Assembly (NCBI GenBank): GCA_036971475.1
Contig: JBAIZL010000001.1
Span: forward strand, 152,553,544-152,617,543
From: Prosapia bicincta
Taxonomy: Eukaryota > Arthropoda > Insecta > Hemiptera > Cercopidae
Length of the DNA stretch: 64,000 bases
Reading direction: 5' to 3'
The notes below the pieces were generated by a model, which ran no database searches, was not told the DNA's origin, and was given only the letters and a program-made list of their open reading frames with translations. Made by a program: the position numbers and the translations under genes. Shown here piece after piece: positions 22,090-35,383 of the stretch; positions within the stretch are counted from its first letter, which is position 1, and the number at the start of each line of letters is the position of its first letter.

Positions 22090-25020
22090 AGCTTTGCACA
22101 AACCCAGAATCCTAATGACAGATACCTGGAGTTAAATCATCTTACATCCTTTATAGCTGTTTGTGAAAACACAATGAGAAAATTTGAGCACTGGGGAACA
22201 CATCCATACGAGGAAGAATGATTCTTTGGCCCTAATCGTATCCAACGAGGTGTAGTAGTAAGGGATCAATTTGTCGACTACTTATAAGGTCAGAAGCAGG
22301 CAAGTTTCAAAATATTATACGATGTATTTAGAAACCTATTTTAGAATTTTATATTTATACTTAAACAGATTACAGTCAGTAGTCAATGGTTTTTGGGTAA
22401 GTGTTTTAAAGTACTTATTGGCGATTAAAACAAAAAAGTGAATAAAAATTATTTTTTAAAATATGAAACATATAAAACTAAAAAGGAGGTAAGAGCGATT
22501 GAAAAAAAACTTTTCCCGGGGGGGGGGGGTGGCATAGTACTGAAAGCATTATAAATTATTATTATTTATGTGATTCAAATTGTTTATGTAAGTGGTGAAG
22601 TATGCGCACTAATTAAATATTCGTATGTTACATGTGTACATTTTTTAAATAAGCGATTTACATATGTAAAGCCAAGTTAATTATTTGTTGTATAAAAAAC
22701 TTGAATTAAAATGAGGGCGGAATGTATCGTTTAGAAATTTACTGGTTTTCAAAAAATTAATAATAAATCAATGAGAAAAATTAGGCTTTCATTCTCATTA
22801 GAAACCTCATTTGATAAAAGTTAAAAAACTTGTTTAGTGTATGATCAAGAATTTGAAAATAGAAAGGTATCTGTTAAATTGTACTGCAACCTCGCTTGTA
22901 GTGACTATAGCTCAACCAAACACGGAAGCGCCCCGGAGTATTGCAAAATATTATTCTGGAAACATGTTCATTACAGGACTCTAAAAATGAACTAATAGCA
23001 CTTAACGAACGAACAGCCCTTTACTAATAGCAAGAACCGTTAAGAACAGATACACACCCTTCATGAGAGATGAGATTTACAGTCACTGACGCTGAAATAT
23101 CAACTCCAATATTAACTATAAACTATTTGATGTTATAATTAACATAATTTAATCATATAATGTGTTTATTACAATTGTGAATATTTATGCAGAAATATTT
23201 CCACAAAAAAGAGACTTAAATATAACCCTACAACTTTCACACCATAGGACTTATTATACAGTATAAAAGTATACAACAACAAATTCTACAGTATAATACA
23301 ACATGAACGACGTAATTTAAAAGGTACAAAAAGTGGACAACATTTGCAAACCCTTGTTTCCGGGAACTGTTTTATTTGCTTTAATAAAAATAGTTTATTG
23401 TCGGTGTGGGGAAATAATTTAAGATCCGGCTTTTTAGCAGAGATAAATAACAAAAATTGTATATTCTCTCCACTACGACTGGTAACACGTACTGTTATAC
23501 AGTTCTAAATAAATACTAGTGCCAAAGGATAACCGTACATTTGTAGTAATTTGACAATTTGAAGTCAGGTGTCAAAGAATGACCGCTGGCAAGTAGTGAA
23601 TTGCCAAGGTGTCCGGTTTAATGTATGCAAACATCTGCCCATCCTTGGCAGAAGATGAGATGTAAATAACACTATACGGTCTGTGTTTGTGGCGTTGAAA
23701 GGGGATTTTTAACAGAGATCGTTAAAGAGAATTCAGCTTGCGAGATTGTATTTGGGTTCAACTTCAGTGAATGAAAACAGTTTTGAAAATTTTCGTTACA
23801 CATAGTTTTAAATTGCAAAATACTTCAAACAAGTAAAAATTTTATTTGATCCTAACTTTTCTTCTACGTTTATTTAACTTGATAGTTTTCGCTGGCTTAA
23901 GGACGGAGCACTTTTAATTTTACAAGCGACAAATTTATCACTGAATAGGTTACACTGAATGGGTTACATTGAATTGATTTCACTGAATGGATAAATATTA
24001 AATATAGAGTCGCATGCGACACTCATGACAAGCCCAATTTTTTCCCAATTAAAATTATAAATTTTTCCATTAGTTTTCACTTTTCATTGCCCCTTTCCCA
24101 CAAAGCAATCTATTTTTAGCCTCTTCCACAAGACTTTTTCTATTTGGGGTTCCCTTGAAATAAAAAGATATCTTTATTATAAAAATGTTATCCCTGAATT
24201 CTTATTTTCCCTTTCTCGTTAGAGTTATGATATTAAATGCATTGCACGGGACTTTTATAGTGTAAATGTTTTTATGCGTTCCTTGCACTTTTTCGACGGG
24301 AGTAAATCTGTTCAAATAAGACGCACATTTCAGAAGTCAAATTACAGGAAAATCAGCAAATTTTTCCGAAAATATTACGGTACAGTTTTGTTTTCACTTA
24401 TTCTTTGAGTGTCGAGTTAAATCTTATTTTCAAATGCAATTAATATCCTATACATTGACAAATATGTTCTTGATTATGTGATAACATATTACACATAATT
24501 TAGCTGTTTTATTGCCATTAGTCTGTGCTCCTTTGTGATTGTATATTGGCAGTAAGTTAAAATGCATCTCTACTGAAACATACCATTTCCCAAATCGTAA
24601 ATGTAAGTACAGGCAACCAATATATTGTCCTGTTATATTTATCAGGCTACATTTATATTTTCAATAAACTCAATTTTTAAGGGTAATTTAAAAAGAGTAG
24701 CCTATATTTAGTAAAATGTATAAGAGAAATTTTAAAATTTATAATTTCATAAAAGTTAAACTTTTGTAATTTAAAACAAAAAGTGTTAAGTTATATAGTA
24801 CTAAAAAAAGGTTTCATTCTGTGTGGTATTGTATGATGTTTATATCAGAGATAATATAAAATTAATATTAAATTGCTGATTGAAGACTTTTATAGGTTTA
24901 TGTTAAGTCCTTATCTACTTATTAACAACTTACACAATTTTATCCTTATTTCTTGCCATAAGAAACTACTTCAAACCGTTCGTGTCATATATTTAACGAT
25001 TTCTTTACTGTTTAATTAAT
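22090..25020. other. Anonymous intronic DNA
   Basis: AT-rich, no gene or recognised transposon. A run of 12 G lies at 22518-22529. Confidence 0.5.
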
Positions 25021-25747
25021 ACACTACTGTACTTTTCTTTCTACTATACTACAGTACTACTTTCTTTACTTTCTACTATACTACAGTACTACTTCCTTTT
25101 CTTTCTACTATACTACTGTACTACTCTCTTTTCTTTCTATTATACTACAGTACTACTTCCTTTTCTTTCTACTAAACTACAGTACTACTTTCTTTTCTTT
25201 CTACTATACTACATTACTACCTTTTTTACTTTCTACTATACTACAGTACTACTTACTTTTCTTTCTACTATACTACAGTACTACTTCCTTTTCTTTCTAC
25301 TATACTACAGTACTACTTCCTTTTCTTTCTACTATACTACAGTACTATTTTCTTTTCTTTCTACTATACTACAGTACTACTTCCTTTTCTTTCTACTATA
25401 CTACAGTACTACTTCCTTTTCTTTCTACTATACTACAGTACTACTTCCTTTTCTTTCTACTATACTACAGTACTATTTTCTTTTCTTTCTACTATACTAC
25501 AGTACTACTTCCTTTTCTTTCTACTATACTACATTACGACCTTTTTTACTTTCTACTATACTACAGTACTACTTACTTTTCTTTCTACTATACTACAGTA
25601 CTACTTCCTTTTCTTTCTACTATACTACAGTACTATTTTCTTTTCTTTCTACTATACTACAGTACTACTTCCTTTTCTTTCTACTATACTACAGTACTAC
25701 TTCCTTTTCTTTCTACTGTACTACTTTCTTTTCTTTCTACGGTACTG
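25021..25747. repeat. 32-bp minisatellite, about 22 copies
   Basis: Unit CTACTATACTACAGTACTAC followed by TTCCTTTTCTTT. Variation is mostly TTCC/TTTC and ACAGTA/ACATTA. Strong strand asymmetry: pyrimidine-rich on plus. Decayed units mark both ends. Confidence 0.96.
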
Positions 25748-28290
25748 AATCGTTTCTAGTTTCAACCTATAATTCACATTATCTGCTTTATAAATTCTCT
25801 TCTTTTGATTTTCATAACACTAGTTGATATTTCTAAAGAATTGCAATGTTTATGAAATACGCGATCATACATTTGGTATTGCGTACAATTAGCCCTGGCA
25901 TGTTTGACTGGCGGTAACAAACAGAGGCTGTATTGAAGAGAGGGTTCTTCGAGATAAACCAGATGCGGCCATGTTTATTTTAATGTTTAATTTCATGAGC
26001 TTCTTTTAAGGGTTATTATTCAATGTATAAGTTGAAAGGCATGTGCTATAACAGGCGATACTTCCTCTTCCGCTGTTTTATTTACACGTTGAAATGTTTT
26101 GATTTCGTGCAACGTCTTTTACACTAAATATGGAGACTGGCGTACAATGAGTTTGTGAAATGCTGGTGAACTCAGATCAATTTATTATTACCGATGTTAA
26201 AACAGCACAAGGACACGGTTATGTATAAATGAACGAAAAATATAATTTAATTTAAAAACATGCTATAGACTAAAATACTGAACACTGACGAAATAAAATT
26301 TTATAAATAAATAAATGTAATAATACAAACACTGAAACAATTTTAAAAATAAACATCTCAAGAAGTAGGCTATTAAAACAATAACTTCAAACAAACAAAT
26401 AGAATTCCTCTATAGTTAGACATTTATGACGGTTTAAACTATGCAAAAATATAATTACTTAATCGTTACAAATAACTGTTACAACATATGTTAGTGAGCG
26501 GTTGTAACGGTTACATTACAGTGGTAGTCTAGCTATTGTTTATGTTCTAAAAACCATTAAAATTCGTTGATTAAAAATGTTCTACTAAAAATCTTTTTGA
26601 AAAATTAAAAAATTGTTAATTACATTTTCTCATGTTACGTCCGGATGGATATCGGAGGCTCCGGACATAAAGAGGGCCGGATGTGACAGGTTTTACTGTA
26701 CTTTATATAATATATATTGTAGTAAATGGAAAAATTGATGACTGATAAAACATTCTGTAATTACAAAATACAAAAATGCAAGATCCTATTTACACACGTC
26801 TGTTTAAATTTAATTAAAACCGCTTCAAATATTAGAAACATAGAAATAATGATTTCAGAATAAATAAGACTGCGTAGCAGTTATTTCTGACTAAACTAAA
26901 CTTAAAAGGAAACAATGACCCATGACTGTAACAAACAGCGCCTTGTAATGTAGCACTAGGCAATCATGCACGACATCTTATATAAAGAGCCGTGTTTACA
27001 TCACTTCAGCTTGGCTAATGAATAACGAATATTACAGTACATAGCCTAGTTCCAGAAATCCATTTAGCTTGGGATACTAATGCACCACATTGTGACACAG
27101 CTTCATTCGAAAGGGTAGAGTTGGCGAACAACTAAAGTTAACTGTCTGTGTTCAAGGAGGTTTAGCAAAGAGAGAATGAGATAGTTAACATTCTTTGTAT
27201 TATATATATATATATACACATATAAATTTTTGATATGTTTTTTGAAAATAGTTTTGTGTTTATTGGGTCTCAAATACCAAATAAGAAATAAGGAAATTCA
27301 CATTTAAAATGAAAGGGTTGTTTTTAAAAATTGTTTTAAATGAAGTTGATTGAAGAAACCTCTTTCTGAACGATACACGAAAGGAATAAGGGGGAAAGAT
27401 TATGATTCTCGTATCAGGTGATTGAGGAGCACTTGGATTATTTACTGAAAAAAAAAACAGATCTGACAGTTTCCGTAACTGTCAGAGAAATGAACATGTT
27501 ACCCTTACGACAATCATGCGCTGAAATTTGTTGCCAAGCCAATGCCACGACCAGCGAAATGTAAATTTAATTCCTTTCATCAACAAAGTGTAAAATTTGA
27601 TTCCATAGATTTTAAAAAATATATATATTTTTTACTGTGAATGATAGAAACTGTTAGGGATGTTAGAAACTGTATTATAGAAACTGTAAACGATTTTGTA
27701 AACGTTAAGTAATGCTTCTACAACTTAAATTGAATTACAATGCTTGAAGTAAAGCCCACCCATATATACTTCCTGTTCCCGCATCCTAAAAGCACTCTAC
27801 ACAAGTGCCGACGTCCTGCCTGGTTGCAAAATATATCTATAGGATATTTAATATGCAAAGCTCTGTTTCTTCTAAGCATGTACTGGGGAAACGTATTGCT
27901 TGTAAGACAAACAATCAATCTGGTGTATTGCAGGGATAAAACTTTCTATCGTACTTTTTGGTTCATAATTTTTCTTTCAATATATGCTGTTGATCTTCAC
28001 CGTTATCTTTCCGTCTCTGTTTGTTACATTCATAACTGGATGTTTTGGTGTTTTGTGTTGTAAAATTGTTTGTTCCACTAGTTTTATTTGGCAGTTATTC
28101 ATCAATTTACTGAAATACTGTTTAAACGGACCCTAGAAAATTAAAACAAATTAACAATACCTCTTTCCATAAACAATTTTACATTTTATATGGCAATTTT
28201 ATGATGATTTTAAATAAAACAAAACCTTGGATTCTTATAAGTGGACGAGAGCCTCACCTGTCGGTAAATGAATGTGGAAGTTCATTTTAA

Positions 28291-28292
<2 letters not shown>
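25748..28292. other. Anonymous intronic DNA
   Basis: No gene seen. At 26640-26700 a CpG-rich segment ends GGTTTTACTGTA, whose reverse complement (TACAGTAAAACCTG) looks like a pogo/Tigger terminal repeat. The matching other end is uncertain (a candidate TACAGTGG lies at 26516). An (AT)n run lies at about 27201-27216. Confidence 0.4.

Positions 28293-28351
<59 letters not shown>
28293..28351. repeat. (CT)n microsatellite
   Basis: About 29 uninterrupted CT dinucleotides. The poly-Leu/Ser ORF across it is an artefact. Confidence 0.98.
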
Positions 28352-28354
<3 letters not shown>

Positions 28355-28479
28355 CCATGTCTCCTTCACGTAGGCTACATGATTCACCCCATTAGGACAT
28401 TATATTACTCTCTAGACACATTTATAACAAAAATGTCTCTTAAATTAAAGAAATGTTTATCGCACTACATTTAAATTGT

Positions 28480-28684
28480 TTATTACACTTTTGCTATTAC
28501 TTGCGACCAGACTATTTGTTAACTAAAAGTTGTTAAATTCTCAACTTACACTTGGAGGAAACGTTTTCGTCTTACGAGTGAAGAAGTCGTAAGACGAAAA
28601 CGTTTCCTCCAAGTTTAAGTTAACAATTTAACAACTTTTAGTTAACAAAAAGTCTGGTCGCAAGTAATAGCAAAAGTGTAATAA
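28480..28684. repeat. Foldback element, 98-bp arms
   Basis: The left arm 28480-28577 and right arm 28587-28684 are inverted copies with few mismatches and a 9-nt centre (GTGAAGAAG). Outer ends are TTATTACACTTTTGC and its complement. A near-perfect palindrome this long would form a stable hairpin. The plus arm carries a hammerhead-like motif that begins at the centre. Confidence 0.85.
28578..28610 (+). ncRNA. Hammerhead-like motif, palindrome AACGUU
   Basis: GUGAAGA (C3 changed to G), A, hairpin GUC-GUAA-GAC, GAA, AACGUU, U, CCUCC. It has the same layout as the copies at 10799 and 60910, including exactly one extra base before stem II. Stem I pairing is not evident in this copy. Function is inferred. 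Confidence 0.35.
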
Positions 28685-29026
28685 GAATTAACAACCAGCT
28701 CGTCATGAACAGCAACAAGATTTTGATATATCAATTTTTATTCAACCAATTCTATCTTCTTACTTTAAAACATTTCAAGTAACTGATATATGAAGGAATT
28801 GTGATTAAACAGTTTACAAATAGACTTAAATGAACGTATGTGATAATTACAAAAAGATAAATTAAACGATAACATTCTGGTTTAAATTTAGATTAGATTT
28901 CAAATCCATATAAAATCCATCAGAAACAAGATTTCGATATTTAAAGTGTGTTAGACTTCAAGTAGCAAAGATACCATAGGTATCAAGTAAGGTTGATTTG
29001 TTTCAAAAACGTACTAATAGTACAAA
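28685..29026. other. Anonymous intronic DNA
   Basis: Short AT-rich spacer between the foldback element and the 164-bp array. Nothing recognised. Confidence 0.5.
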
Positions 29027-30013
29027 TATTACTACTTATTAATATAATACTATGAAGTACTATTCATTACTACCAATGCTAGTAATATTATTAGCAATAT
29101 TAGGAATATAATTATTAGTAGGCCTATTAATAGTAGTACTATTAATAATAAGTAGGCCTACTAATATTAGAGGACATGTAATTATATGTATATTACTACT
29201 TATTAATATAATACTACCAAGTACTATTCATTACTACCAATGCTAGTAATATTATTAGCAATATTAGGAATATAATTATTAGTAGGCCTATTAATAGTAG
29301 TACTATTAATAATAAGTAGGCCTACTAATATTAGAGGACTTGTAATTATATGTATATTACTACTTATTAATATAATACTACCAAGTACTATTCATTACTA
29401 CCAATGCTAGTAATATTATTAGCAATATTAGGAATATAATTATTAGTAGGCCTATTAATAGTAGTACTGTTAATAATAAGTAGGCCTACTAATATTAGAG
29501 GACATGTAATTATATGTATATTACTACTTATTAATATAATACTACCAAGTACTATTCATTACTACCAATGCTAGTAATATTATTAGCAATATTAGGAATA
29601 TAATTATTAGTAGGCCTATTAATAGTAGTACTATTAATAATAAGTAGGCCTACTAATATTAGAGGACATGTAATTATATGTATATTACTACTTATTAATA
29701 TAATACTACCAAGTACTATTCATTACTACCAATGCTAGTAATATTATTAGCAATATTAGGAATATAATTATTAGTAGGCCTATTAATAGTAGTACTATTA
29801 ATAATAAGTAGGCCTACTAATATTAGAGGACTTGTAATTATATGTATATTACTACTTATTAATATAATACTACCAAGTACTATTCATTACTACCAATGCT
29901 AGTAATATTATTAGCAATATTAGGAATATAATTATTAGTAGGCCTATTAATAGTAGTACTATTAATAATAAGTAGGCCTACTAATATTAGAGGACTTGTA
30001 ATTATATGTATAT
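29027..30013. repeat. 164-bp AT-rich satellite, 6 copies
   Basis: The AATGCTAGTAAT anchor occurs at 29075, 29239, 29403, 29567, 29731 and 29895, exactly 164 bp apart. Each unit has two TAGGCCTA palindromes flanking TTAATAGTAGTACTATTAAT, so it can fold into a hairpin. Variants are few (GGACATG/GGACTTG, one ACTGTT), indicating recent expansion. Confidence 0.97.
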
Positions 30014-31265
30014 TAGTACTTATAAGTAGAAAAAGTAAATAGTAGCAAAAGTACAAACATTAATTAGAATACAAAAAGTACAAAAAGGCCTATAGGCCTA
30101 AGCACAAAACTACTAATAGCACAAACATTGTTAAAACTAAAAAAAAGCAATAGTCTAGGAAAAGAATAAAGATTATTTGAAACTATACAAAACTTCTTAA
30201 AATACAAATTACTTAAAGAACAATGAGTTTATTAATAATACAAATAAAATGTAGTCGGAGTACAAAAAGTAAAGTACTCAGAGAATCTACGAGAAGTAAT
30301 GAGTTAAAAAGCAATGAACCATAGATATCAACTTCAGGTGGTTAATTTTTTGTACTATGAAGGGGGTTGAGCTATACTTTATCTCTGTCTAGAAAGGCAT
30401 TCCTTTTCAACTATACGGCGGATAGATGGCACAGATACGTTTATAGCTAATTAAAGTCACTTTTGTTTTCTCCGGTTTGTTAAACTGTACACCTATTTTT
30501 AATGAACGACTATCCTGCTGTTATAATTTTGAGGTTTCCATTTATAATTTATGCCTTTATCGTATCGGAATTTTGCAGTTATCTAAACCGTAGGGTATAT
30601 TTTTAGTTCAAGTAAAAATGAAATTTCCCGAAATAGACCTAATACATAATAATGTAATCAAACCCAACCTAAAGTACCATATTTCCTAAAATTTACATAG
30701 GAAACAAATAGGACACTATCGCAAAATGTTTGTTAGAATCAGTCTTGTTACCATGGGTTACGAGCGGTATTTTTAGGTTATCAAGATACTTACCTACGTA
30801 TCTAAGGTACTCCATTGTTTTTCCATTATTTATAGTCAAATTAAAATATTTTTTGTATGTAAATAGATTAATCTTTTTTTCTGTCAGTGATTGTAATATT
30901 TTCCATTATATGACACACAACTCAAACAATCCACCCCATTCCACTGTCATAAATCCATTCCCGTTAGAGCCTTTGCACACAGCCGATGATACTAGTAGAG
31001 GGTTAGCTTCGTAAAAGGAACGAATGTTTTGAATTCACTTAGCTAAGTATTTTTAAAATTAGTTTAATCAGTGAATTCAAGATGATTACATCAAGCAACT
31101 TCGATTGTAACATGTTATGCATATATTTGTGTTGTATTTGTTTATTTGGAAAAAATAAGATATAGTCTTTGCTTATTTTAAAAATAAAACCGACATTAGT
31201 CAATAAAATTTTCTTTTTACTATAAACAGAAAATAATATATCGAAAATTCACCTTACCTTTCCCT

Positions 31266-31297
<32 letters not shown>

Positions 31298-31965
31298 ACA
31301 CATGCACCCCAATTTTAATTGACCAATATTGTGCTAGGATAGGTTTGTCCCAAAGTTTCACCATCAACAGCAAGGTTGATGGACGTTGGAGTGCCATAGT
31401 TGTATCTCAACTGATTTTCTTTATAGATAAATAGGTTCTCTAAATAACTAAATCAAAATAAGTGTTGGAAACGAAAAATGTTCAGACTGCAATTTTTTTA
31501 GAAAGATGGGGAAAACACTTGCTGACTGAATGTAATGATCCAAAGCTCCCCTGCCTAACCTGGAAGTCAGCACGTAGCTGGAGTAATAAGGAAAATCTCT
31601 GCAGACGCGACTGCAAGTGTGTGATTATTTTTTTCTACGATTACGTTGTCACACTTTATTTTCCAAACGTTAACAAGATCAATATGAATAAAATTTCTTG
31701 TTAGAGCAAAACCTCGTCAATGAATAAAGTAATTTGTTTCTTGGTTTTGTCTAATGAAACGAGAGTGTAAACAATAAGTATTGTACAGACCAGCGTGTTA
31801 TAAAGCTGACAAAATTCAACTAGTTGCTGAGAATTATTGTCTGCTTTCCTTCCAATTTCATTCTATCGTGTTAGTTGAAATAACTGCGAATAATAAAATC
31901 GTGTTTAATACATAAATTTAATGTACATGACGTTCTCGATTAAATGAATCTAAATAATATCTTAC
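30014..31965. other. Anonymous intronic DNA
   Basis: No gene seen. A (CT)n(CG)n microsatellite lies at about 31265-31297. ORFs at 30730-31014 and 31462-31704 lack any family resemblance and look random. Confidence 0.5.
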
Positions 31966-32138
31966 CGTGAATGGAAGCTGGAGGGCTGGCGTGCTGTAAC
32001 GATGAGTATAGTTCCATGTAAGGGTTGAGTCTATAAGCCGGATGGTAGTCAGCTTGGTGGTGGGGGGGTGGTGGATGTAGGACACCACCCCGCCGTGACA
32101 AGAGCGTCGACAGTTCCGCAGAACTACTGCCAGTTAAT
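31966..32138 (-). CDS. ci: cubitus interruptus (GLI family), internal exon, N-terminal repressor region
   Basis: Most upstream ci exon found. It has 173 nt, read right to left: one base completing a codon, 57 codons, then one base. The acceptor ends TTTCAG at 32140-32139 and the donor reads GTAAG from 31965. The product begins LTGSSSAELSTLL, runs through a Pro/His-rich stretch, and contains HPAYRLNPYMELYSSLQ and PPASIHG. This matches the conserved N-terminal block of GLI/Ci that lies before the Sufu-binding motif. In Drosophila the Ci N-terminal half carries repressor function and the protein works in nucleus and cytoplasm. The end phase fits the exon at 11126 exactly, across a 20.8-kb intron. 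The acceptor lies in a perfect 77-bp tandem duplication, so a second identical acceptor sits at 32217-32216. No start codon is expected here; earlier exons are outside the window or unseen. Confidence 0.88.
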
Positions 32139-32265
32139 CTGAAATCATAGGAGCACACGTTAATAAAGGGATAACAACAAGGTTACTGAGTTCCGCAGAA
32201 CTACTGCCAGTTAATCTGAAATCATAGGAGCACACGTTAATAAAGGGATAACAACAAGGTTACTG
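32112..32265. repeat. Perfect 77-bp tandem duplication across a ci splice acceptor
   Basis: 32112-32188 and 32189-32265 are identical over 77 bases. The unit spans the last intronic bases, the TTTCAG acceptor and the first 27 bases of the ci exon (minus sense). A second identical acceptor therefore lies at 32217-32216. Confidence 0.97.
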
Positions 32266-34350
32266 TTTTACTAATCCATAGTTCACGCGTCACTATGGTT
32301 AGCGGGACATTAACTGTGCATGTGTATAGTATTAATGACTTCTGCCAACGTTCGATGTAAAGTCAAATGCGTTCGTAAATTAAAACAAGCTATTTATCTT
32401 TATGAGAGATTTTATCGTTAAAATCCCAGAAAGTATATTTTATTACAATACAAATCTAATAAATACCGAAACCAGAAATTATTAAGGCTAATAGTATACA
32501 ATAATTACAAAACTATGTTATACTTAAAACCATTGCGTACATAAAATAACGTAATTGTCATCCCAAGATGGCAGCACCAAAGCTAACATATTCCGCTTTA
32601 TAAGAAATAAGTGAGCTGGCTTGTGAATTGAGGTTATAAATAAATAACTACACAAGAATTCACAAAACAATATATTTTATTGTCATGCGCGTTTCGATAC
32701 AATTACCACTGGGACTAAACAAATTGGTTTAGTTACAGTTTTAAATTTGTAGTGGTGTAATTGATGATGATAACACAAGTCATTGAAACGAGTATGAAAA
32801 TAAAGTATATTGTTTTGTAAGTTCGTGTGCAATTATTTATTTATATATATTCAGCTTTAATTTGGTTAAATGATTACAACTATGTACATAAAATTGTTGT
32901 AATGCAATTCTGTAATTTCTGTATTTGTTCTATAATTTCTATAACGCTTTGAGTGGTTTAGAATTATTCTATTAGTTTACAGCGATATACAGCAGTGCCT
33001 TCTGATATAGCAGGCCTTACGTATACGCCATGCATTGTGTGGTAGTCAAACAGTTTTTGTATAGAAGCAATCCAGTTCTTTCTCTACACTCCACTGTTAG
33101 GTTATAAATGCATAAAGTCACATTATTGCTGTCATAAAACACACAACCACATACCTAGGTAATTATGAAAACGTGTTTCAATAATTGTTCAAATATTTTA
33201 AAGTATTTTCCTTAATGAATACAATACCGGCAACTTTACGATAGCAATAAACGGGTTTACAAACAGTAGTACCACTACTATAAAGTCAGCTCCCCTTTCA
33301 ACTCCTACATTTGGATTGGTTTTATTGCGGGGCGGCAACTGAAAGCTTTTAGGATAGGATTTACATTTATAGATAAAAGGAGTGGTCCTAGGACAGAATT
33401 GGTTTATTATTTTACAACGTAAAAGGGTGCGGTAGGTAGGAAGTGGGTTGAAGGTTTTGCGTTTTTTTGGAGAGGGAATGATAAAGGGTAGATGTTGCTG
33501 ACATAAGTGAACATAAACAAGTGGAAACTGTGTAGAGCAGAATTAAAGTGGTAAAAACGACCTGCTAAAATATAATTTCTGATTTGTTTTTATTAAAATT
33601 TGCATTCTAATTATTAGCTATGTTGAGGTGCAGGAAAATGTTTGTGAGTTTATAGAATCATTGGATTATTCGCCTTCTTCATTAATGTAACAAAACTGAA
33701 CAAATTCTCTGATTGAAATGAAAGGAGTAACGACCTTCAAATATCTTTCTTTGCATTGTCTTGTGTTAAATTTGTTCATGTTTTCTAGATTTCGACCTAA
33801 CTTAATAATAATGGAAAGCGATGGTAGCGTAAATGTGTGCTTTCGCATTTAGACAAGTATTAACAGCTTAATCTGACAAATAGAAAATCTTAAAGCTCCA
33901 AAATGGTTGGCTTTGAAGATACGTGTAACAGCCTCTGAAACATAACCTCCTCCCATTTAACACCAACTCCTGAGCCTCCACTGAAAACAGAAACATAGAA
34001 TAATGCGCAAGATTCTGTTACTTAATCAAAGACCGCCAAGCAAGAACCAGACTCATAAAGGCTGTTTCCTAGATTAAAATATTAGTCATTGTTTTTGCTC
34101 AGAATACATGAAAGAATGCTCAACTTCTTCTAGGCTTGACAAAATTAGAGTGTACATTCCTAGGACTTTATTTCTCCTAGTAGAACGAATAGAATGACTA
34201 ATATCCATTCTTAAAATTGACGAACTTTATCACATCTAGTGGATCTTCCTTCTTGTAGATCCCTGGGACAAGCAACCAAAATAAAATGGGCTGTAGTAGA
34301 AACTACCGCCATGTAGTGCCCATTATCTTCACTAGTGCCAAAATTCATCA
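32266..34350. other. Intronic DNA with one inverted repeat
   Basis: No gene. 32641-32730 and 32762-32850 form an imperfect inverted pair (see next entry). 33666-33848 has a short minus ORF with no recognisable features. Confidence 0.5.
32641..32850. repeat. Inverted pair with hammerhead-like ends (decayed)
   Basis: The minus-strand left arm reads GUAUC, GAA, ACGCGC, A, then AATAAAATATATTGTTTTGT. The plus-strand right arm reads UUGAUGA, U, GAU...AUU, GAA, ACGAGU, A, then AAATAAAGTATATTGTTTTG. The two arms together suggest an ancestral palindrome ACGCGU. A possible further relative lies at 54268-54300 (GUUGAAACGUGUA). Confidence 0.4.
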
Positions 34351-35383
34351 CTATTGGTTTCGCGAAAATATTTAGAAGGAAAAGCCGGCAGCAGATGCAG
34401 GATCAGTAAAGAGAAAAGCAGAACAGAACTAACCTGTAAGAAAGTAGGAGAAAGTGGGAGATTAAGTGTTAAAGATGTTTGAAGTGTATGATCTCAATAA
34501 ACGACTGAAACTATCGGTTTTGGGAAAATATTTAGAAGGAAAAGCCGGCAGCAGATGCAGGATCAGTAAAGAGAAAAGCAGAACAGAATTAACCTGTAAG
34601 AAAGTAGGAGAAAGTGGGAGATTAAGTGTTAAAGATGTTTGAAGTGTATGATCTCAATAAACGACTGAAACTATCGGTTTTGGGAAAATATTTAGAAGGA
34701 AGAACCGGCAGCAGATGCAGGATCAGTAAAGAGAAAAGCAGAACAGAACTAACCTGTAAGAAAGTAGGAGAAAGTGGGAGATTAAGTGTTAAAGATGTTT
34801 GAAGTGTATGATCTCAATAAACGACTGAAACTATCGGTTTTGGGAAAATATTTAGAAGGAAAAGCCGGCAGCAGATGCAGGATCAGTAAAGAGAAAAGCA
34901 GAACAGAATTAACCTGTAAGAAAGTAGGAGAAAGTGGGAGATTAAGTGTTAAAGATGATTGAAGTGTATGATCTCAATAAACGACTGAAACTATCGGTTT
35001 TGGGAAAATATTTAGAAGGAAGAACCGGCAGCAGATGCAGGATCAGTAAAGAGAAAAGCAGAACAGAACTAACCTGTAAGAAAGTAGGAGAAAGTGGGAG
35101 ATTAAGTGTTAAAGATGTTTGAAGTGTATGATCTCAATAAACGACTGAAACTATCGGTTTTGGGAAAATATTTAGAAGGAAAAGCCGGCAGCAGATGCAG
35201 GATCAGTAAAGAGAAAAGCAGAACAGAATTAACCTGTAAGAAAGTAGGAGAAAGTGGGAGATTAAGTGTTAAAGATGTTTGAAGTGTATGATCTCAATAA
35301 ACGACTGAAACTATCGGTTTTGGGAAAATATTTAGAAGGAAGAACCGGCAGCAGATGCAGGATCAGTAAAGAGAAAAGCAGAA
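34351..35383. repeat. 160-bp satellite, about 6.5 copies
   Basis: The CCGGCAGCAGATGCAGG anchor recurs every 160 bp from about 34385. From copy 2 on, AAAGCC...AATTAACC and AGAACC...AACTAACC alternate strictly, giving a 320-bp higher-order unit. It is unrelated in sequence to the 160-bp satellite at 17035. Confidence 0.97.

Larger units (their letters stand above)
11127..31965 (-). other. ci intron of 20.8 kb, over half of it tandem arrays
   Basis: Splits the repressor-region exons. It holds five separate tandem arrays, a CT microsatellite, a Tigger relic, a foldback element and long anonymous AT-rich stretches, all listed separately. No further ci exon is needed, because the phase of the 31966 and 11126 exon ends matches. 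Confidence 0.85.

Noticed and set aside
28268..28474. Leu/Ser repeat ORF
   Set aside because: Direct product of the (CT)n microsatellite.
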